DNA of 43,959 bases from Sedimentisphaerales bacterium (GCA_016930635.1 JAFGGI010000022.1:1-43959), one strand, 5' to 3'. Counted from the first letter of the stretch, positions 15,555 to 24,232 are shown. Made by a program: numbers and translations. Notes: generated by a model from the letters alone, not told the origin.

Positions 15555-16391
15555 TTATATGCCGATAATCGAGATGCCCAAGTCGTCGGCAAGAGCGACA
15601 GTCTCAGGCTTGTCTATGATAATAGTTCTGCCTGCCTCGACAACGAGGCATTTGCCGCCATTAGTATTTATAGAGTTGATAGTGTTCGGACCAACACAGG
15701 GGACATCAAACCGAAAATCATGGTCGGGTTTTGAGGCCTTCAGAAGTGTCCAGCCGCCTTTTCTGCAGAGTTGTCCTGTACGATCGATCATTTTTTCAGT
15801 ACCCTCAACCGCTTCAACAGCAATAACAATTTTCTCCTTAACGGTTATTGCCTGCCCTATACCTGCCTGAGCGATTCTTTTTACTATGTCCCAGCCGAAA
15901 TCAATATCTTGCTGTATATCAGCACCTGGCAGGGTCTTTGTCATTGCGCCTTCGGCGGCGATGTGGTCAGTGCAGAATTTGGTTGAGTCCTGCAGGATGA
16001 TTCCTCCGCTTTCAAGCTCCTCTGCGATAGCCTGCAGCAGGGTCTGGTCGATCTTGTCTTTTTTTCTCAATCGCCAGTAATAAATTCTTATTGCCCGCCA
16101 GTCCGGCAGATACCGCAGGATTCGTCGAGGTGTGAAAAGTTTTTCCTTATCGACCTTACCGACCATTATGGCATCTGTTACACCGTTTTCTTTCAGCCTT
16201 CTTATCCATGTATCAGGCCGGGCAAGCGGTACTATTGTGTGATAATCAACCTGTTTGATGAGTTCAGATTCCGGATTGTCGTCCAGGCTTGTGCAGATGA
16301 CCTTATAGCCTGCCCGTTTTGCACCCTGAGCAACAAGTATTGGTAACCTGCCGCTGCCTGCTATCAGACCTATTGTATTTTCATTTTCCAT
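15555..16391 (-). CDS. lpxI: UDP-2,3-diacylglucosamine pyrophosphatase LpxI
   Basis: LpxI cleaves UDP-2,3-diacylglucosamine to lipid X and UMP, replacing LpxH in many bacteria. The protein has IGLIAGSGRLPILVA at its start, VGKVDKEKLF, and the C-terminal VPCVGPNTI and GGKCLVVEAGRTIIID segments typical of the DUF1009/LpxI family. I chose ATG 16391 (278 residues) because family similarity begins there; a longer frame to 16448 would add 19 unlikely residues inside lpxD. Its start overlaps the lpxD end by 11 bp, indicating coupled translation. Confidence 0.93.
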   Translation of the reverse strand: MENENTIGLIAGSGRLPILVAQGAKRAGYKVICTSLDDNPESELIKQVDYHTIVPLARPDTWIRRLKENGVTDAIMVGKVDKEKLFTPRRILRYLPDWRAIRIYYWRLRKKDKIDQTLLQAIAEELESGGIILQDSTKFCTDHIAAEGAMTKTLPGADIQQDIDFGWDIVKRIAQAGIGQAITVKEKIVIAVEAVEGTEKMIDRTGQLCRKGGWTLLKASKPDHDFRFDVPCVGPNTINSINTNGGKCLVVEAGRTIIIDKPETVALADDLGISIIGI

Positions 16392-17397
16392 CTTCGAGCT
16401 GCTTTTCAATACGACGAATACTTTTTCCGATTTCAGGTAAACTCTCAATCATACTATAAGCTCTTTTAGCTTTCAATGCATCAATGGCCGGTGCACCGAC
16501 AATTTTTTTACCGTCGGGCACGTCATTTATAACACCTGCCTGGGCACCTATCGAGACATAATTACCGATTTTAATATGGCCCACAATGCCGACCTGTCCT
16601 CCTATTACACAATGATGGCCGATAGTTGTCGAGCCTGCTATGCCGACCTGGCCGACGATCAGGCAGTGCGCTCCTATTTTAGCGCCATGCCCAACATTGC
16701 TAAGATCACCCATTTTGCAACCCTGGCCTACAACCGTGTCATCGAGAGTTCCCCGCTGGATGCAGCAGTTTGCCCCGATTTCAACATCATCTTCTATTAT
16801 CACAGAACCGATTTGCGGTATTTTATGGTGTATTCCTTCGTGTGTTGCATAACCGTATCCGTCCTTGCCTATAGTGGCATTGGCATTGATTATGACATTG
16901 TCGCCAAGCTTGCAGCCGTCATATATGACCGCATTGGGATAGAGGATGCAATTTTTGCCTATAGTAACGTTCGGCCCGACAAAAGCACCGGGATAAATAA
17001 CCGCGTTATCGCCAATAACAGCATTATCACATATTGTCGCAGAATCATAGACATTGCAGTTGTCGCCGAGTTTAGCTTTATCAGATATGAATGCCTTTGG
17101 AGAAAGACCTGTGTTTTTATGCGGTCTGTGGCCATGCAGTAAAACAACTATCTGAGCGAATGCATAATATGGGTCTTTGGCAATCAACAGAGGTTTTGGT
17201 GAATCGAGTTCACGCCCTACAATAATCGCACCGGCTTTTGTAGTCTGTACCGCATTGGTATATTTAGGATTTGACAGAAAAGTTATGTTTGTTGCGGCCG
17301 CATTTTCAAGCGTAGCAACAGCGGTAATTTCCACCTCGGCGTTACCTTTTACCTTTCCGCCGACGTGTTGAGCAAGCTGAGATAATGTTTTTTTCAT
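16381..17397 (-). CDS. lpxD: UDP-3-O-acylglucosamine N-acyltransferase LpxD
   Basis: LpxD adds the second acyl chain to UDP-3-O-acylglucosamine in lipid A synthesis, using acyl-ACP. The 338 residues hold the N-terminal uridine-binding domain (LSQLAQHVGGKVKG, ITFLSNPKY) and a left-handed beta-helix of hexapeptide repeats (about 100-300), with the His of DLSNVGHGAKIG likely catalytic. A C-terminal helix follows (MIESLPEIGKSIRRIEKQ). lpxI is directly downstream. lpxA and lpxC are not in the window. Confidence 0.95.
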   Translation of the reverse strand: MKKTLSQLAQHVGGKVKGNAEVEITAVATLENAAATNITFLSNPKYTNAVQTTKAGAIIVGRELDSPKPLLIAKDPYYAFAQIVVLLHGHRPHKNTGLSPKAFISDKAKLGDNCNVYDSATICDNAVIGDNAVIYPGAFVGPNVTIGKNCILYPNAVIYDGCKLGDNVIINANATIGKDGYGYATHEGIHHKIPQIGSVIIEDDVEIGANCCIQRGTLDDTVVGQGCKMGDLSNVGHGAKIGAHCLIVGQVGIAGSTTIGHHCVIGGQVGIVGHIKIGNYVSIGAQAGVINDVPDGKKIVGAPAIDALKAKRAYSMIESLPEIGKSIRRIEKQLEDGK

Positions 17398-17433
17398 AGC
17401 TATAGGCTGATTATAGCGAATCTTCTCTGCCGG

Positions 17434-18495
17434 TCAAGAATTTAAGAGTTCAAGAGCCTTTTTTGCCAGTTGGTCTGCTTTGTCAGGGCAGGGCGAGTTA
17501 AACTCGGAAGTCTGAAATTTAAAAGCCGTAACCTGAGGACCGACAGGACAATACTGAGCAGGGTCCGTCGGCCCGAAACATGCTATAGTCTGAACGCCTG
17601 CCGCAGCCGCCATATGTGTTATGCCGTTGTCATTTCCAATGAAGCAATCAGCACAACTGATGACCTGTAATGCCTCAGTTAGTGTAAGATCGCAAAGCAC
17701 CGGTGCTATTGCTCCAAGAGTATCGATGGTTTTTGTTTCAAATCTTTCCATCTCGGCCGGTCCCAGCAGAAAGACAGCTTTTATTTCATTATCACTTAGG
17801 TGCTCGGCAAGCATATAAAAATTATCTATATGCCAGCATTTTTTTTCTCCTCCGCTGCCGGGATGAATAACTGTGATTTTATATCCTTCTTCTATGCCGG
17901 CCGATTCAAGTATTTTTAGACCGTGTTTCAAATCGGTTTTGCCCGGTGTAATATATTTCTTCTTTAAATTCATTTTGGAGGTTTCATCAATGCCTTGGGA
18001 AGAAATAAAAGAGTCGAGATAAAAAGCTGCAACACTGCCGGAGAAATCAGCGTCAGGTATCAGCTTCAATGTGGTAACTTCGACAGAGTTGCTGCAATTG
18101 GCAGTAAAAATAAGATTATTTTCGAAATCGCTGCCTGAATCACCGAGAAAAGTAACTATTTGCTCAAAGCCCGCAAAAGTGTGTATCAGCGAGTCAGGAT
18201 CTTCAAGCTCAAATTTTTTATGGTCTGCAAAAAGCCGGTGCATATCTACAGAGTCGATATCCTTTATACTGTCAATAGCAGTTCTGCCAAGAAAGTATTC
18301 CGTGTAATCAGGTCTTCCTAATATTTTTACAGTTCCTATGTTGAAATGTGTTTTAATAAATTCAACCAGTGGCAAAGTGAGAACACAATCACCTATTGCG
18401 CCCGGCTGGATTATAAGGGCTTGCGAGGCGAAGCGTCTGGCCCGTTTTTCAGCATGACCGACCATTTCTAAAATGTCATGATCTTCGTTTTCCAT
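17434..18495 (-). CDS. Glycosyltransferase family 9, heptosyltransferase-like
   Basis: This 353-residue protein resembles ADP-heptose:LPS heptosyltransferases: ALIIQPGAIGDCVLTLP after a 27-residue N-terminal extension, VIHPGSGGEKKCW at the start of the nucleotide-sugar domain, and FIGNDNGITHMAAAAGV followed by CFGPTDP. The fold is GT-B. It probably extends the core sugar chain on lipid A, although donor and acceptor are unknown. Its ATG shares one base with the mnmA stop, so translation is likely coupled. Confidence 0.88.
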   Translation of the reverse strand: MENEDHDILEMVGHAEKRARRFASQALIIQPGAIGDCVLTLPLVEFIKTHFNIGTVKILGRPDYTEYFLGRTAIDSIKDIDSVDMHRLFADHKKFELEDPDSLIHTFAGFEQIVTFLGDSGSDFENNLIFTANCSNSVEVTTLKLIPDADFSGSVAAFYLDSFISSQGIDETSKMNLKKKYITPGKTDLKHGLKILESAGIEEGYKITVIHPGSGGEKKCWHIDNFYMLAEHLSDNEIKAVFLLGPAEMERFETKTIDTLGAIAPVLCDLTLTEALQVISCADCFIGNDNGITHMAAAAGVQTIACFGPTDPAQYCPVGPQVTAFKFQTSEFNSPCPDKADQLAKKALELLNS

Positions 18496-19568
18496 TAGTC
18501 AAATGCCTCTTTGATCCATCCTGCTCCTGCAACTTTGAGTCCCTTTTCATCTTTTAAATAAAAAACCGCTGCCTGGCCTGGAGTTGTCGCAGCAGCAGGT
18601 TCATCAAAAATAATCTTTACTGTTTGGCCGCCGGGATATACACAGCCCGGCACAGGGACATCATTATAGCGGGTTTTGACCAGGACGGCAAATGCCTCAG
18701 TAGGTTTTTCAATGAGCCAATTCGGCTCGGTGGCGACAAGTCCTTTATATAAGAGCTCTTCTTCAGGGCCGAGAGTAACGGTGTTTTCCACGGCATCGAG
18801 TTTTGTCACATACCAGGGCTGCCCCATAGCGATGCCGAGTCCTTTTCTCTGGCCTATAGTAAAATTATGAATGCCGTTGTGTGTTCCTAAAATTTTATTG
18901 CTGCTGTCAATGACATTGCCCTGACGAACAAGTTCGGGGCACATACTTTCGAGTTTGGCCTTGTAATCATTATCGGGTATAAAGCATATCTCCTGTGAAT
19001 CCGATTTGGTACTTACTTCGAGACCGAAAGTCTCTGCCATTTGACGAATCTGGTTCTTATCGAATTTACCTGTGGGAAAGATAACATTTTTCAGGACATC
19101 CCGATTAATCATGGCAAGCATATATGACTGATCCTTAGCCATATTCCTGGCGGCATAGAGATAGAAATCACCTTCCTGTTCAATTGTTTGAGCGTAATGG
19201 CCTGTTGCGATATAGTCTGCGCCTTTTGATTTGGCGTATTCGAAAAATTTTCCGAATTTTATATGTCTATTGCAGAAAACACACGGATTAGGTGTCCTGG
19301 CCTGTTTATATTCACTGCAGAAATAATCGCAGACACTTTTAAATTCATCTCTCAAATCCAGTATCTCGAAAGGTATACCCAGATGTTTTGCAACTCTTTC
19401 AGCATCGCTGCTCTTGTGAGGCCCCTGGTTGTAGAGTTTCATATAGACAGCCCTGCAATCGAAACCTGCTCTAAGAAGCATTGCAGCGGCAGTTGCACTG
19501 TCAACGCCGCCGCTGATAGCGACAAAAACTTTTCCCGGACGATGTTTGATTATACTCCGCAAATCCAC
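18495..19568 (-). CDS. mnmA: tRNA-specific 2-thiouridylase MnmA
   Basis: MnmA adds sulfur to C2 of the wobble uridine U34 in tRNA-Lys, -Glu and -Gln. The 357 residues include the PP-loop AISGGVDSATAAAML, the first catalytic Cys in NPCVFCNRHIKFGKF, the ATGHYA segment and the second Cys in DSQEICFIPD, then the tRNA-binding beta-barrel (YKGLVATEPNWL). It starts at GTG 19568. The sulfur donor chain is not in the window. Confidence 0.96.
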   Translation of the reverse strand: MDLRSIIKHRPGKVFVAISGGVDSATAAAMLLRAGFDCRAVYMKLYNQGPHKSSDAERVAKHLGIPFEILDLRDEFKSVCDYFCSEYKQARTPNPCVFCNRHIKFGKFFEYAKSKGADYIATGHYAQTIEQEGDFYLYAARNMAKDQSYMLAMINRDVLKNVIFPTGKFDKNQIRQMAETFGLEVSTKSDSQEICFIPDNDYKAKLESMCPELVRQGNVIDSSNKILGTHNGIHNFTIGQRKGLGIAMGQPWYVTKLDAVENTVTLGPEEELLYKGLVATEPNWLIEKPTEAFAVLVKTRYNDVPVPGCVYPGGQTVKIIFDEPAAATTPGQAAVFYLKDEKGLKVAGAGWIKEAFD

Positions 19569-19596
19569 TTGTGATTACTGCCTTTCAGCTTTCCGC

Positions 19597-21303
19597 TTAT
19601 TCTATGCCTAAAATGTGATATAACTGATTTAATAAATCATCAGAGACTTTAAATCCCTGTTCGGCAGCAATGTCAGCATGCTTCAGGGCTTGTTCGTATT
19701 CACCCAGCATATATAAAGTAATTGCAAGATTGTTATGTGCTTCAGGATAATTCGGCCGCAATTGTACAGCTTTTGAGTAACACTGCCTGGCTTGGGAATA
19801 TTGTTCCTGCTGGGAATAAGCCACCCCTAAATTGTAAAAGATTTCAGCAGAAGGTTCGGCAAGTTCTATTGCTCGCTGATACATAGGGACGGCAAGTGCG
19901 TATTGGTTCTGGCTCATATAGATCTGTGCAAGGTTTTGCCACGCCGCAGCCATGTTAGGATCTATCTTTATAACATTTTGATAAGCAGCTATCTCGTCTG
20001 TTCTCCAGCCGAGTTTGCCGTAAACAAGACCAAGGCCAAAGTGGGAAGGCGCATGGTCAGGTTCGTAAAAAAGGGCTGCTCTGAACTGTTCTATAGCATC
20101 GTAATACATTTCCTTTTGGAAATAGCAGTATGCCAGGCCGTAGGCAGCACTGATAGAATCGTTTTTATATACTAATGCAAGCCTGTAATTTGCAATGGCA
20201 TCGTCGTAATCTTCCTTGTCCTGCTGTATTGAACCGAGTGTGATGTATATATCGGCATTGACAGAGTTAATATCGATGGCTTTTTCGAGTATATCAATGG
20301 CTTTGTTGCTCATACCTTTTGAATGATAGGCCTGTGCAAGCCCGTTATAGACCTCCATAAAATTAGGGTCGAGATTCATCGCCTTGGTGTATAGTTTAAT
20401 TGCTTTATCAGTTGAGCCTTGTTGATTATAAGCATTTGCGAGATTGTGATGCGTCTTGGCATCTGAGGGATTTATCCTGAGAGCAGCTAAATACTGCTGA
20501 ATTGCAGAGTCGATCCTGTTTTTCCTCAGAAGAATATTGCCAAGGTTCGTACGCGCCTCCGCAAGCTGCGGATTAATATCAACAGCTCTTTGCTGATAAT
20601 AGTAAGCATTTTCAATATCATCAAGGTCGGAATACACGTTGGCAAGATTGTTAAAAAAACATCCGATAGTTGCCTTTTTATCCAGGTTTTCCAGATAAAC
20701 GGCTCGATCTTTATTCTGCGGAACATTGAATTCATCTATATAGTGATTATCTGTCGGATGCACTCCTTTTTGGGTGGTTTCTATATTAAAGGAATTAGTT
20801 CCGTCGCTATATCTCACAAAAAAATGTCCCGGCACAACAACACCATGCAGAGGCAGCCCGAGACGTTCGCCAACTGAAAGATATAATATTGAAAGACTAA
20901 GACAGTATCCTCTTTTATTATCCAGAACGGAATGAAGAAACAGATCTTCAGGATTGTCGGCGTTTTTTACAGGGGAAAAACCTAACTCATCAAATAAAAG
21001 CTGATTTATTATGTTCGTTGTTCTTCGCCCGTCTGCCAGAGGACTTTGGCCGGCAAGTCTGTCAAGTACTGTAAGGGCGATATCGTCAATTCTCTGGCGG
21101 TAATCATTTATTTTTATGTCCGGCTGCCATCTTTTACCAACGAGAAGTACTGCCGTTGCAAGATCAATATCTTTTTCCGGTATCTGCAGGGCTTTTTCTA
21201 TCGAATTTACATACAATCCTCTTGGGTTATATGAAAGCTGGTTCAGCCCAAAGACCCCGGCAGTAAAAGCCATCAAAAAGAATATAAGAGTTATCTTCTT
21301 CAT
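19597..21303 (-). CDS. Secreted transglutaminase-like plus TPR-repeat protein
   Basis: This 568-residue protein has a signal peptide (about 1-19). Residues 50-215 resemble the SirB1/transglutaminase-like fold, with Cys in KRGYCLSLSILY and His in VPGHFFVRY as likely active-site residues. From about residue 217 to the end, ten or so TPR units follow (for example AYYYQQRAVDINPQLAEA, AIKLYTKAMNLDPNF). Similar fusions occur widely in planctomycetes with no known substrate. It overlaps the DUF167 gene by 4 bp and lies 28 bp before mnmA. Confidence 0.8.
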   Translation of the reverse strand: MKKITLIFFLMAFTAGVFGLNQLSYNPRGLYVNSIEKALQIPEKDIDLATAVLLVGKRWQPDIKINDYRQRIDDIALTVLDRLAGQSPLADGRRTTNIINQLLFDELGFSPVKNADNPEDLFLHSVLDNKRGYCLSLSILYLSVGERLGLPLHGVVVPGHFFVRYSDGTNSFNIETTQKGVHPTDNHYIDEFNVPQNKDRAVYLENLDKKATIGCFFNNLANVYSDLDDIENAYYYQQRAVDINPQLAEARTNLGNILLRKNRIDSAIQQYLAALRINPSDAKTHHNLANAYNQQGSTDKAIKLYTKAMNLDPNFMEVYNGLAQAYHSKGMSNKAIDILEKAIDINSVNADIYITLGSIQQDKEDYDDAIANYRLALVYKNDSISAAYGLAYCYFQKEMYYDAIEQFRAALFYEPDHAPSHFGLGLVYGKLGWRTDEIAAYQNVIKIDPNMAAAWQNLAQIYMSQNQYALAVPMYQRAIELAEPSAEIFYNLGVAYSQQEQYSQARQCYSKAVQLRPNYPEAHNNLAITLYMLGEYEQALKHADIAAEQGFKVSDDLLNQLYHILGIE

Positions 21304-21626
21304 AGGTTAATCCCGAATTTTTCAGCAACTATCTGCGGCGATATCTGTTCTACGCAGACCTGTTTAACTTTTGATGTCATACCGGAGACTATTTTTATAA
21401 ATTTCTTTCTGACACCAAGCGTCTCTGCGAGGAAATCGATAAGAGCCTGATTGGCTTTACCTTTTTCCGGAGCCGCTGATAATTTAATTTTCAACATGCC
21501 GTCATAGACACCTTCAAAGGAAGTTTTGCTGCCGGCAGGTACTACTTTTACGTAAAACACCGCCGCGTTTTGACGGCTGGTGATTTTTATACTCTCTTTC
21601 TTATCGGCAGGGGGTTTATCAGACAT
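21300..21626 (-). CDS. DUF167 family protein (YggU-like)
   Basis: This 108-residue protein matches the DUF167 core: VKVVPAGSKTSFEGVYDG, LKIKLSAAPEKGKANQALIDFLAETLGV and IVSGMTSKVKQV. Family structures are known but function is not. An N-terminal extension of about 15 charged residues precedes the domain. It overlaps both flanking genes by a few bases, so all three are probably co-translated. Confidence 0.88.
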   Translation of the reverse strand: MSDKPPADKKESIKITSRQNAAVFYVKVVPAGSKTSFEGVYDGMLKIKLSAAPEKGKANQALIDFLAETLGVRKKFIKIVSGMTSKVKQVCVEQISPQIVAEKFGINL

Positions 21627-21927
21627 CTATGCCGTATTCCCTTATATTTTTGCCGACTGCGCCCTGGATATACCGCTCGATCTGTGTTGCAAGTTCGCTT
21701 ATAGAGGCTATTCGGAAATCCTCATAATAACCCGGCAAAAATTCACCGTTTAATGCCTTCTTAAAAACCTTAACCCTTATAACAGCACAGTCTTTATCCT
21801 GTTTGCTGAAGTCAGAGCCCGAATGCTCTGTCAGTTCCACCCGCCAGTCCTCACTTATAAATACAAGAGAATCGCCGGTAAAAACCGAGGTGGGAAAATA
21901 ATCATATAATGTTTTCAGTACTTCCAT
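21619..21927 (-). CDS. Conserved-looking small protein of unknown function
   Basis: I do not recognise this 102-residue protein. It is soluble and acidic, with FPTSVFTGDSLVFISEDWRV at the start and a C-terminal helix (ASISELATQIERYIQG). A good promoter lies 28-56 bp upstream, and its 3' end overlaps the DUF167 gene by 8 bp, which supports a real gene. Confidence 0.65.
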   Translation of the reverse strand: MEVLKTLYDYFPTSVFTGDSLVFISEDWRVELTEHSGSDFSKQDKDCAVIRVKVFKKALNGEFLPGYYEDFRIASISELATQIERYIQGAVGKNIREYGIDV

Positions 21928-21954
21928 TTATCACCAAATCCTTATGACATGAAT

Positions 21955-21983
21955 ATTATACCTTATAATTAGTACTATTTCAA
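21955..21983 (-). promoter_or_regulatory. Predicted promoter for the 21927-to-mnmA gene run
   Basis: On the minus strand TTGAAA (21983-21978) and TATAAT (21960-21955) are 17 bp apart. The -35 element overlaps the end of pyrD. It separates the downstream genes from pyrKD. Confidence 0.65.
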
Positions 21984-22907
21984 GCTGCCTGTAAGTTCAG
22001 ATATATTAGGGATTTTGTGCTGTTGGCAGTACTTTTTTATGCCTTCGATGATTTTTACAGCACTGTCTGGATATACGAAGCTTGCTGTCCCGACAGTTAT
22101 CCCCGTTGCTCCTGCGATGATAAATTCAACCGCATCAGCGGTGTTTTTTATTCCTCCGCCGGCCAGAATCGGTATATTCGCCGGCATGGCAACTTCATTG
22201 TATACCTTATTTGTCAGATATACGGCGATAGGTTTTATTGCCGGCCCTGACAGGCCGCCGGTGCGATTGGCAAGAATTGTTTGCCTGGTTTCTATGTCGA
22301 TTACCATAGCAGTAAATGTATTTATCATACTCAGTGCATCGGCGCCGGCATCTACCGCTGCTGAGGCTATTTCACTGATATCCGTCACGTTAGGCGTTAG
22401 TTTCACTATCAGGATTTTTTTACCAATAGATTTCTTTACTGATGACGTTATTTGCTTTACAACCTTTGGGTCCGTACCGAAGGTTATGCCGCCTTTTTTA
22501 ACATTTGGACAGCTTATGTTCAGCTCAAGGCCGGCTATTTCAGAAAGCGGCGCAAGTTTCTCAGCTACAGATACATATTCTTCGATCGTCTTGCCGGCTA
22601 TATTGACGAAAAATGATGTGTCGAACTGCTTTATTACAGGTATTTTCTCAGCTATAAATCTTTCAACCCCGATATTAGCAAGACCTATGGCATTAAGCAT
22701 GCCTGAATCAGTTTCAACTACCCGAGGCACAGGGTTGCCGTCGCGTTTTTCAAGGGTAATACTTTTGGTTATAAAACCGCCCAGCCGGCTTATGTCCATA
22801 AAGTCCGACATTTCCTCGGCATAACCGCAGGTTCCCGAAGCGGTAAAAACAGGATTCTTTAGTTTCAATCCAGCAAAATTTACAGTTAAGTCGACTTTCT
22901 TTTCCAT
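21975..22907 (-). CDS. pyrD: Dihydroorotate dehydrogenase B, catalytic subunit
   Basis: It oxidises dihydroorotate to orotate in pyrimidine synthesis, with FMN as cofactor. The 310 residues match class 1B: NPVFTASGTCGYAEE near the start, the catalytic Cys in ELNISCPNVKKGG, Lys in IVKLTPNVTD, and the FMN phosphate site GGGIKN with TVGTASF. Class 1B pairs with PyrK, whose gene directly precedes it (2-nt gap), and can pass electrons to NAD. Confidence 0.96.
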   Translation of the reverse strand: MEKKVDLTVNFAGLKLKNPVFTASGTCGYAEEMSDFMDISRLGGFITKSITLEKRDGNPVPRVVETDSGMLNAIGLANIGVERFIAEKIPVIKQFDTSFFVNIAGKTIEEYVSVAEKLAPLSEIAGLELNISCPNVKKGGITFGTDPKVVKQITSSVKKSIGKKILIVKLTPNVTDISEIASAAVDAGADALSMINTFTAMVIDIETRQTILANRTGGLSGPAIKPIAVYLTNKVYNEVAMPANIPILAGGGIKNTADAVEFIIAGATGITVGTASFVYPDSAVKIIEGIKKYCQQHKIPNISELTGSLK

Positions 22908-22909
22908 AA

Positions 22910-23854
22910 TTACCAGACAACTTCATCTGCCCAGAATACCGGGCCGTCCTTACAGCAAAGCTTATAACCAGTTTCTTTTGTTTTTTTATCAATATACTTT
23001 ACCGCACATCCCTGACACAAACCAGTTCCGCAAGCCATCATCCTTTCAAGGCTCACCTGGCAGGGTATATCATATTCCGCACTTATCGCAGCCACACTGC
23101 TCATCATAACCTCCGGCCCGCAGGTATAGATGATCGTATCACTGCCCGCTGGCTTATTGTCTTTGAGCCAATTCTTAAGCATATCAGTTACGAACCCCTT
23201 AAAGCCGGCTGAGCCGTCATCTGTGCTTATAAGCGATTTTGCATTATATTGCACAAATTCATTTATTACGAAATCAGGTTCTTTCGATATCTTATCGAGC
23301 TTAATATCAAGATAGGGTAGTTGTGATACGCTTTTAGCGCCTGCAAAGACAATAACCTCCGTTTTTGGACAGTGGTTTTGCAGCTCTTTTGCGAGATGTT
23401 CAAGCGGAGGACTGCCCATACCGCCTGCTGCGAGTATTGCCAGCTTTTTATCGCGGGGGATTTCAAAACCATTGCCAAGCGGGCCTATCATATTTATTGT
23501 ATCAACAGGTTTGAGTGTTTTTATGCGAAGTGTCCCCGGCCCGAGTACACAGTAAAGTATTTCGACAGTTACTTTATTGCCCGCATATTTGACATCTGCA
23601 AAGCTGAAAGGTCTGCGCAAAATAATCCCTCGGCCGGCTTTATCTGAAAGTTCTTCAGGAATTTGTTCTGCTCTCGGCAGGGCAAGGGTTGAAAGGTCGA
23701 GTTGGGCAAACTGACCGGGCTTAATATCTTTAAATGCCTCTGTTGCGCAACTGTCAAGTTCGAGTCGAAGACGGAAAAAATCACCGCCAATAGCCTTGTT
23801 ACCCGAAACCGAGGCCGTGAAAATCACTCTTTTCTCGCTTTGGTTGTCTATCAT
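22910..23854 (-). CDS. pyrK: Dihydroorotate dehydrogenase electron transfer subunit PyrK
   Basis: PyrK carries FAD and a [2Fe-2S] cluster and transfers electrons from PyrD to NAD. The 314 residues show an FAD-binding barrel (RRPFSFADV), an NAD-binding segment (AAGGMGSPPLEHLA) and the C-terminal cluster ligands CGTGLCQGC plus a later Cys in YKLCCKDGPVFWADE. It is a little longer than many PyrK proteins (250-280). No ribosome site precedes ATG 23854 and a predicted -10 box ends eight bases before it, so the mRNA may be leaderless. Confidence 0.95.
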   Translation of the reverse strand: MIDNQSEKRVIFTASVSGNKAIGGDFFRLRLELDSCATEAFKDIKPGQFAQLDLSTLALPRAEQIPEELSDKAGRGIILRRPFSFADVKYAGNKVTVEILYCVLGPGTLRIKTLKPVDTINMIGPLGNGFEIPRDKKLAILAAGGMGSPPLEHLAKELQNHCPKTEVIVFAGAKSVSQLPYLDIKLDKISKEPDFVINEFVQYNAKSLISTDDGSAGFKGFVTDMLKNWLKDNKPAGSDTIIYTCGPEVMMSSVAAISAEYDIPCQVSLERMMACGTGLCQGCAVKYIDKKTKETGYKLCCKDGPVFWADEVVW

Positions 23855-23862
23855 AAGTAGCT

Positions 23863-23894
23863 ATTATAAAAACAATTACACACTTAACTGTCAA
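23863..23894 (-). promoter_or_regulatory. Possible pyrK promoter giving a leaderless mRNA
   Basis: On the minus strand TTGACA (23894-23889) and TATAAT (23868-23863) are consensus elements, but the 20-bp spacer is longer than ideal. A start about seven bases past the -10 box falls near 23856, one or two bases before ATG 23854. Confidence 0.45.
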
Positions 23895-23899
23895 GAAAT

Positions 23900-23942
23900 A
23901 AAAAAACTTGGCGAAATATTCATCCACTAATATTCCGCCAAG
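23900..23942 (-). terminator. Strong intrinsic terminator on the minus strand
   Basis: Arms 23929-23942 and 23907-23920 pair at 13 of 14 positions (CTTGGCGGAATATT with AATATTTCGCCAAG) around an 8-base loop, and seven T residues follow on the minus strand (23906-23900). No minus-strand gene lies directly upstream, and pyrK starts 45 bp downstream, so it ends either a small RNA or a pyr leader. Confidence 0.8.
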
Positions 23943-24017
23943 CTCGCCACGACTAAAAAAAGCCGCAAAGATTCAATTTGAGTAAGTGTGGTACAGTTCA
24001 AAAAACCTGCTGAACTG
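23900..24017 (-). ncRNA. Predicted small RNA or pyrK leader, about 118 nt
   Basis: A near-consensus promoter (24052-24024) and the terminator at 23942-23900 define a transcript of about 118 nt from a start near 24017. The RNA would begin at a perfect 7-bp hairpin (24017-24011 with 24000-23994, 10-base loop). A second hairpin (23966-23961 with 23954-23949, two G-U pairs) and the terminator stem follow. There is no open frame of useful length. It matches none of the common RNAs I know (6S, SRP RNA, tmRNA, RNase P), and I see no PyrR-binding loop. It is either an independent small RNA or an attenuated 5' leader of pyrKD, whose first codon lies 45 bp beyond the T-run. Confidence 0.55.
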
Positions 24018-24023
24018 AAAATC

Positions 24024-24052
24024 AGTATAACCAGCGAATATTTAGTTGTCAA
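24024..24052 (-). promoter_or_regulatory. Strong predicted promoter of the small RNA/pyr leader
   Basis: On the minus strand TTGACA (24052-24047) and TATACT (24029-24024) are 17 bp apart, the best promoter match in the window. The rest of the 378-bp gap (24053-24232) is AT-rich and shows no further clear feature apart from the dacB ribosome site. Confidence 0.7.
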
Positions 24053-24232
24053 CCGGACATAAAAAAATAAATAAATTCATATAACTGTCTGCGATAAAAA
24101 GAGTTACGCAAAACAACTCCGGCAAATACTTGGAAAAATTGAAAATTTGTGTTTCAAGACATAACTCTTTATTTTTCAAATAGTTATATTATTTGTTGAT
24201 TTCGCTGCTGCTTCATGGTAAAAGGTTGACCC

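Noticed and set aside
16392-16448. Longer lpxI start inside lpxD
   Set aside because: The extra 19 residues do not resemble LpxI, while the ATG at 16391 begins the family sequence.
22015-22824. 269-codon plus-strand frame inside pyrD
   Set aside because: It is antisense to conserved pyrD sequence and has no recognisable domain.
23900-24017. Known small RNA (6S, SRP RNA, RNase P) or PyrR-binding attenuator
   Set aside because: The size and stems do not fit 6S or SRP RNA, the conserved SRP tetraloop region is absent, and no PyrR loop consensus is visible.
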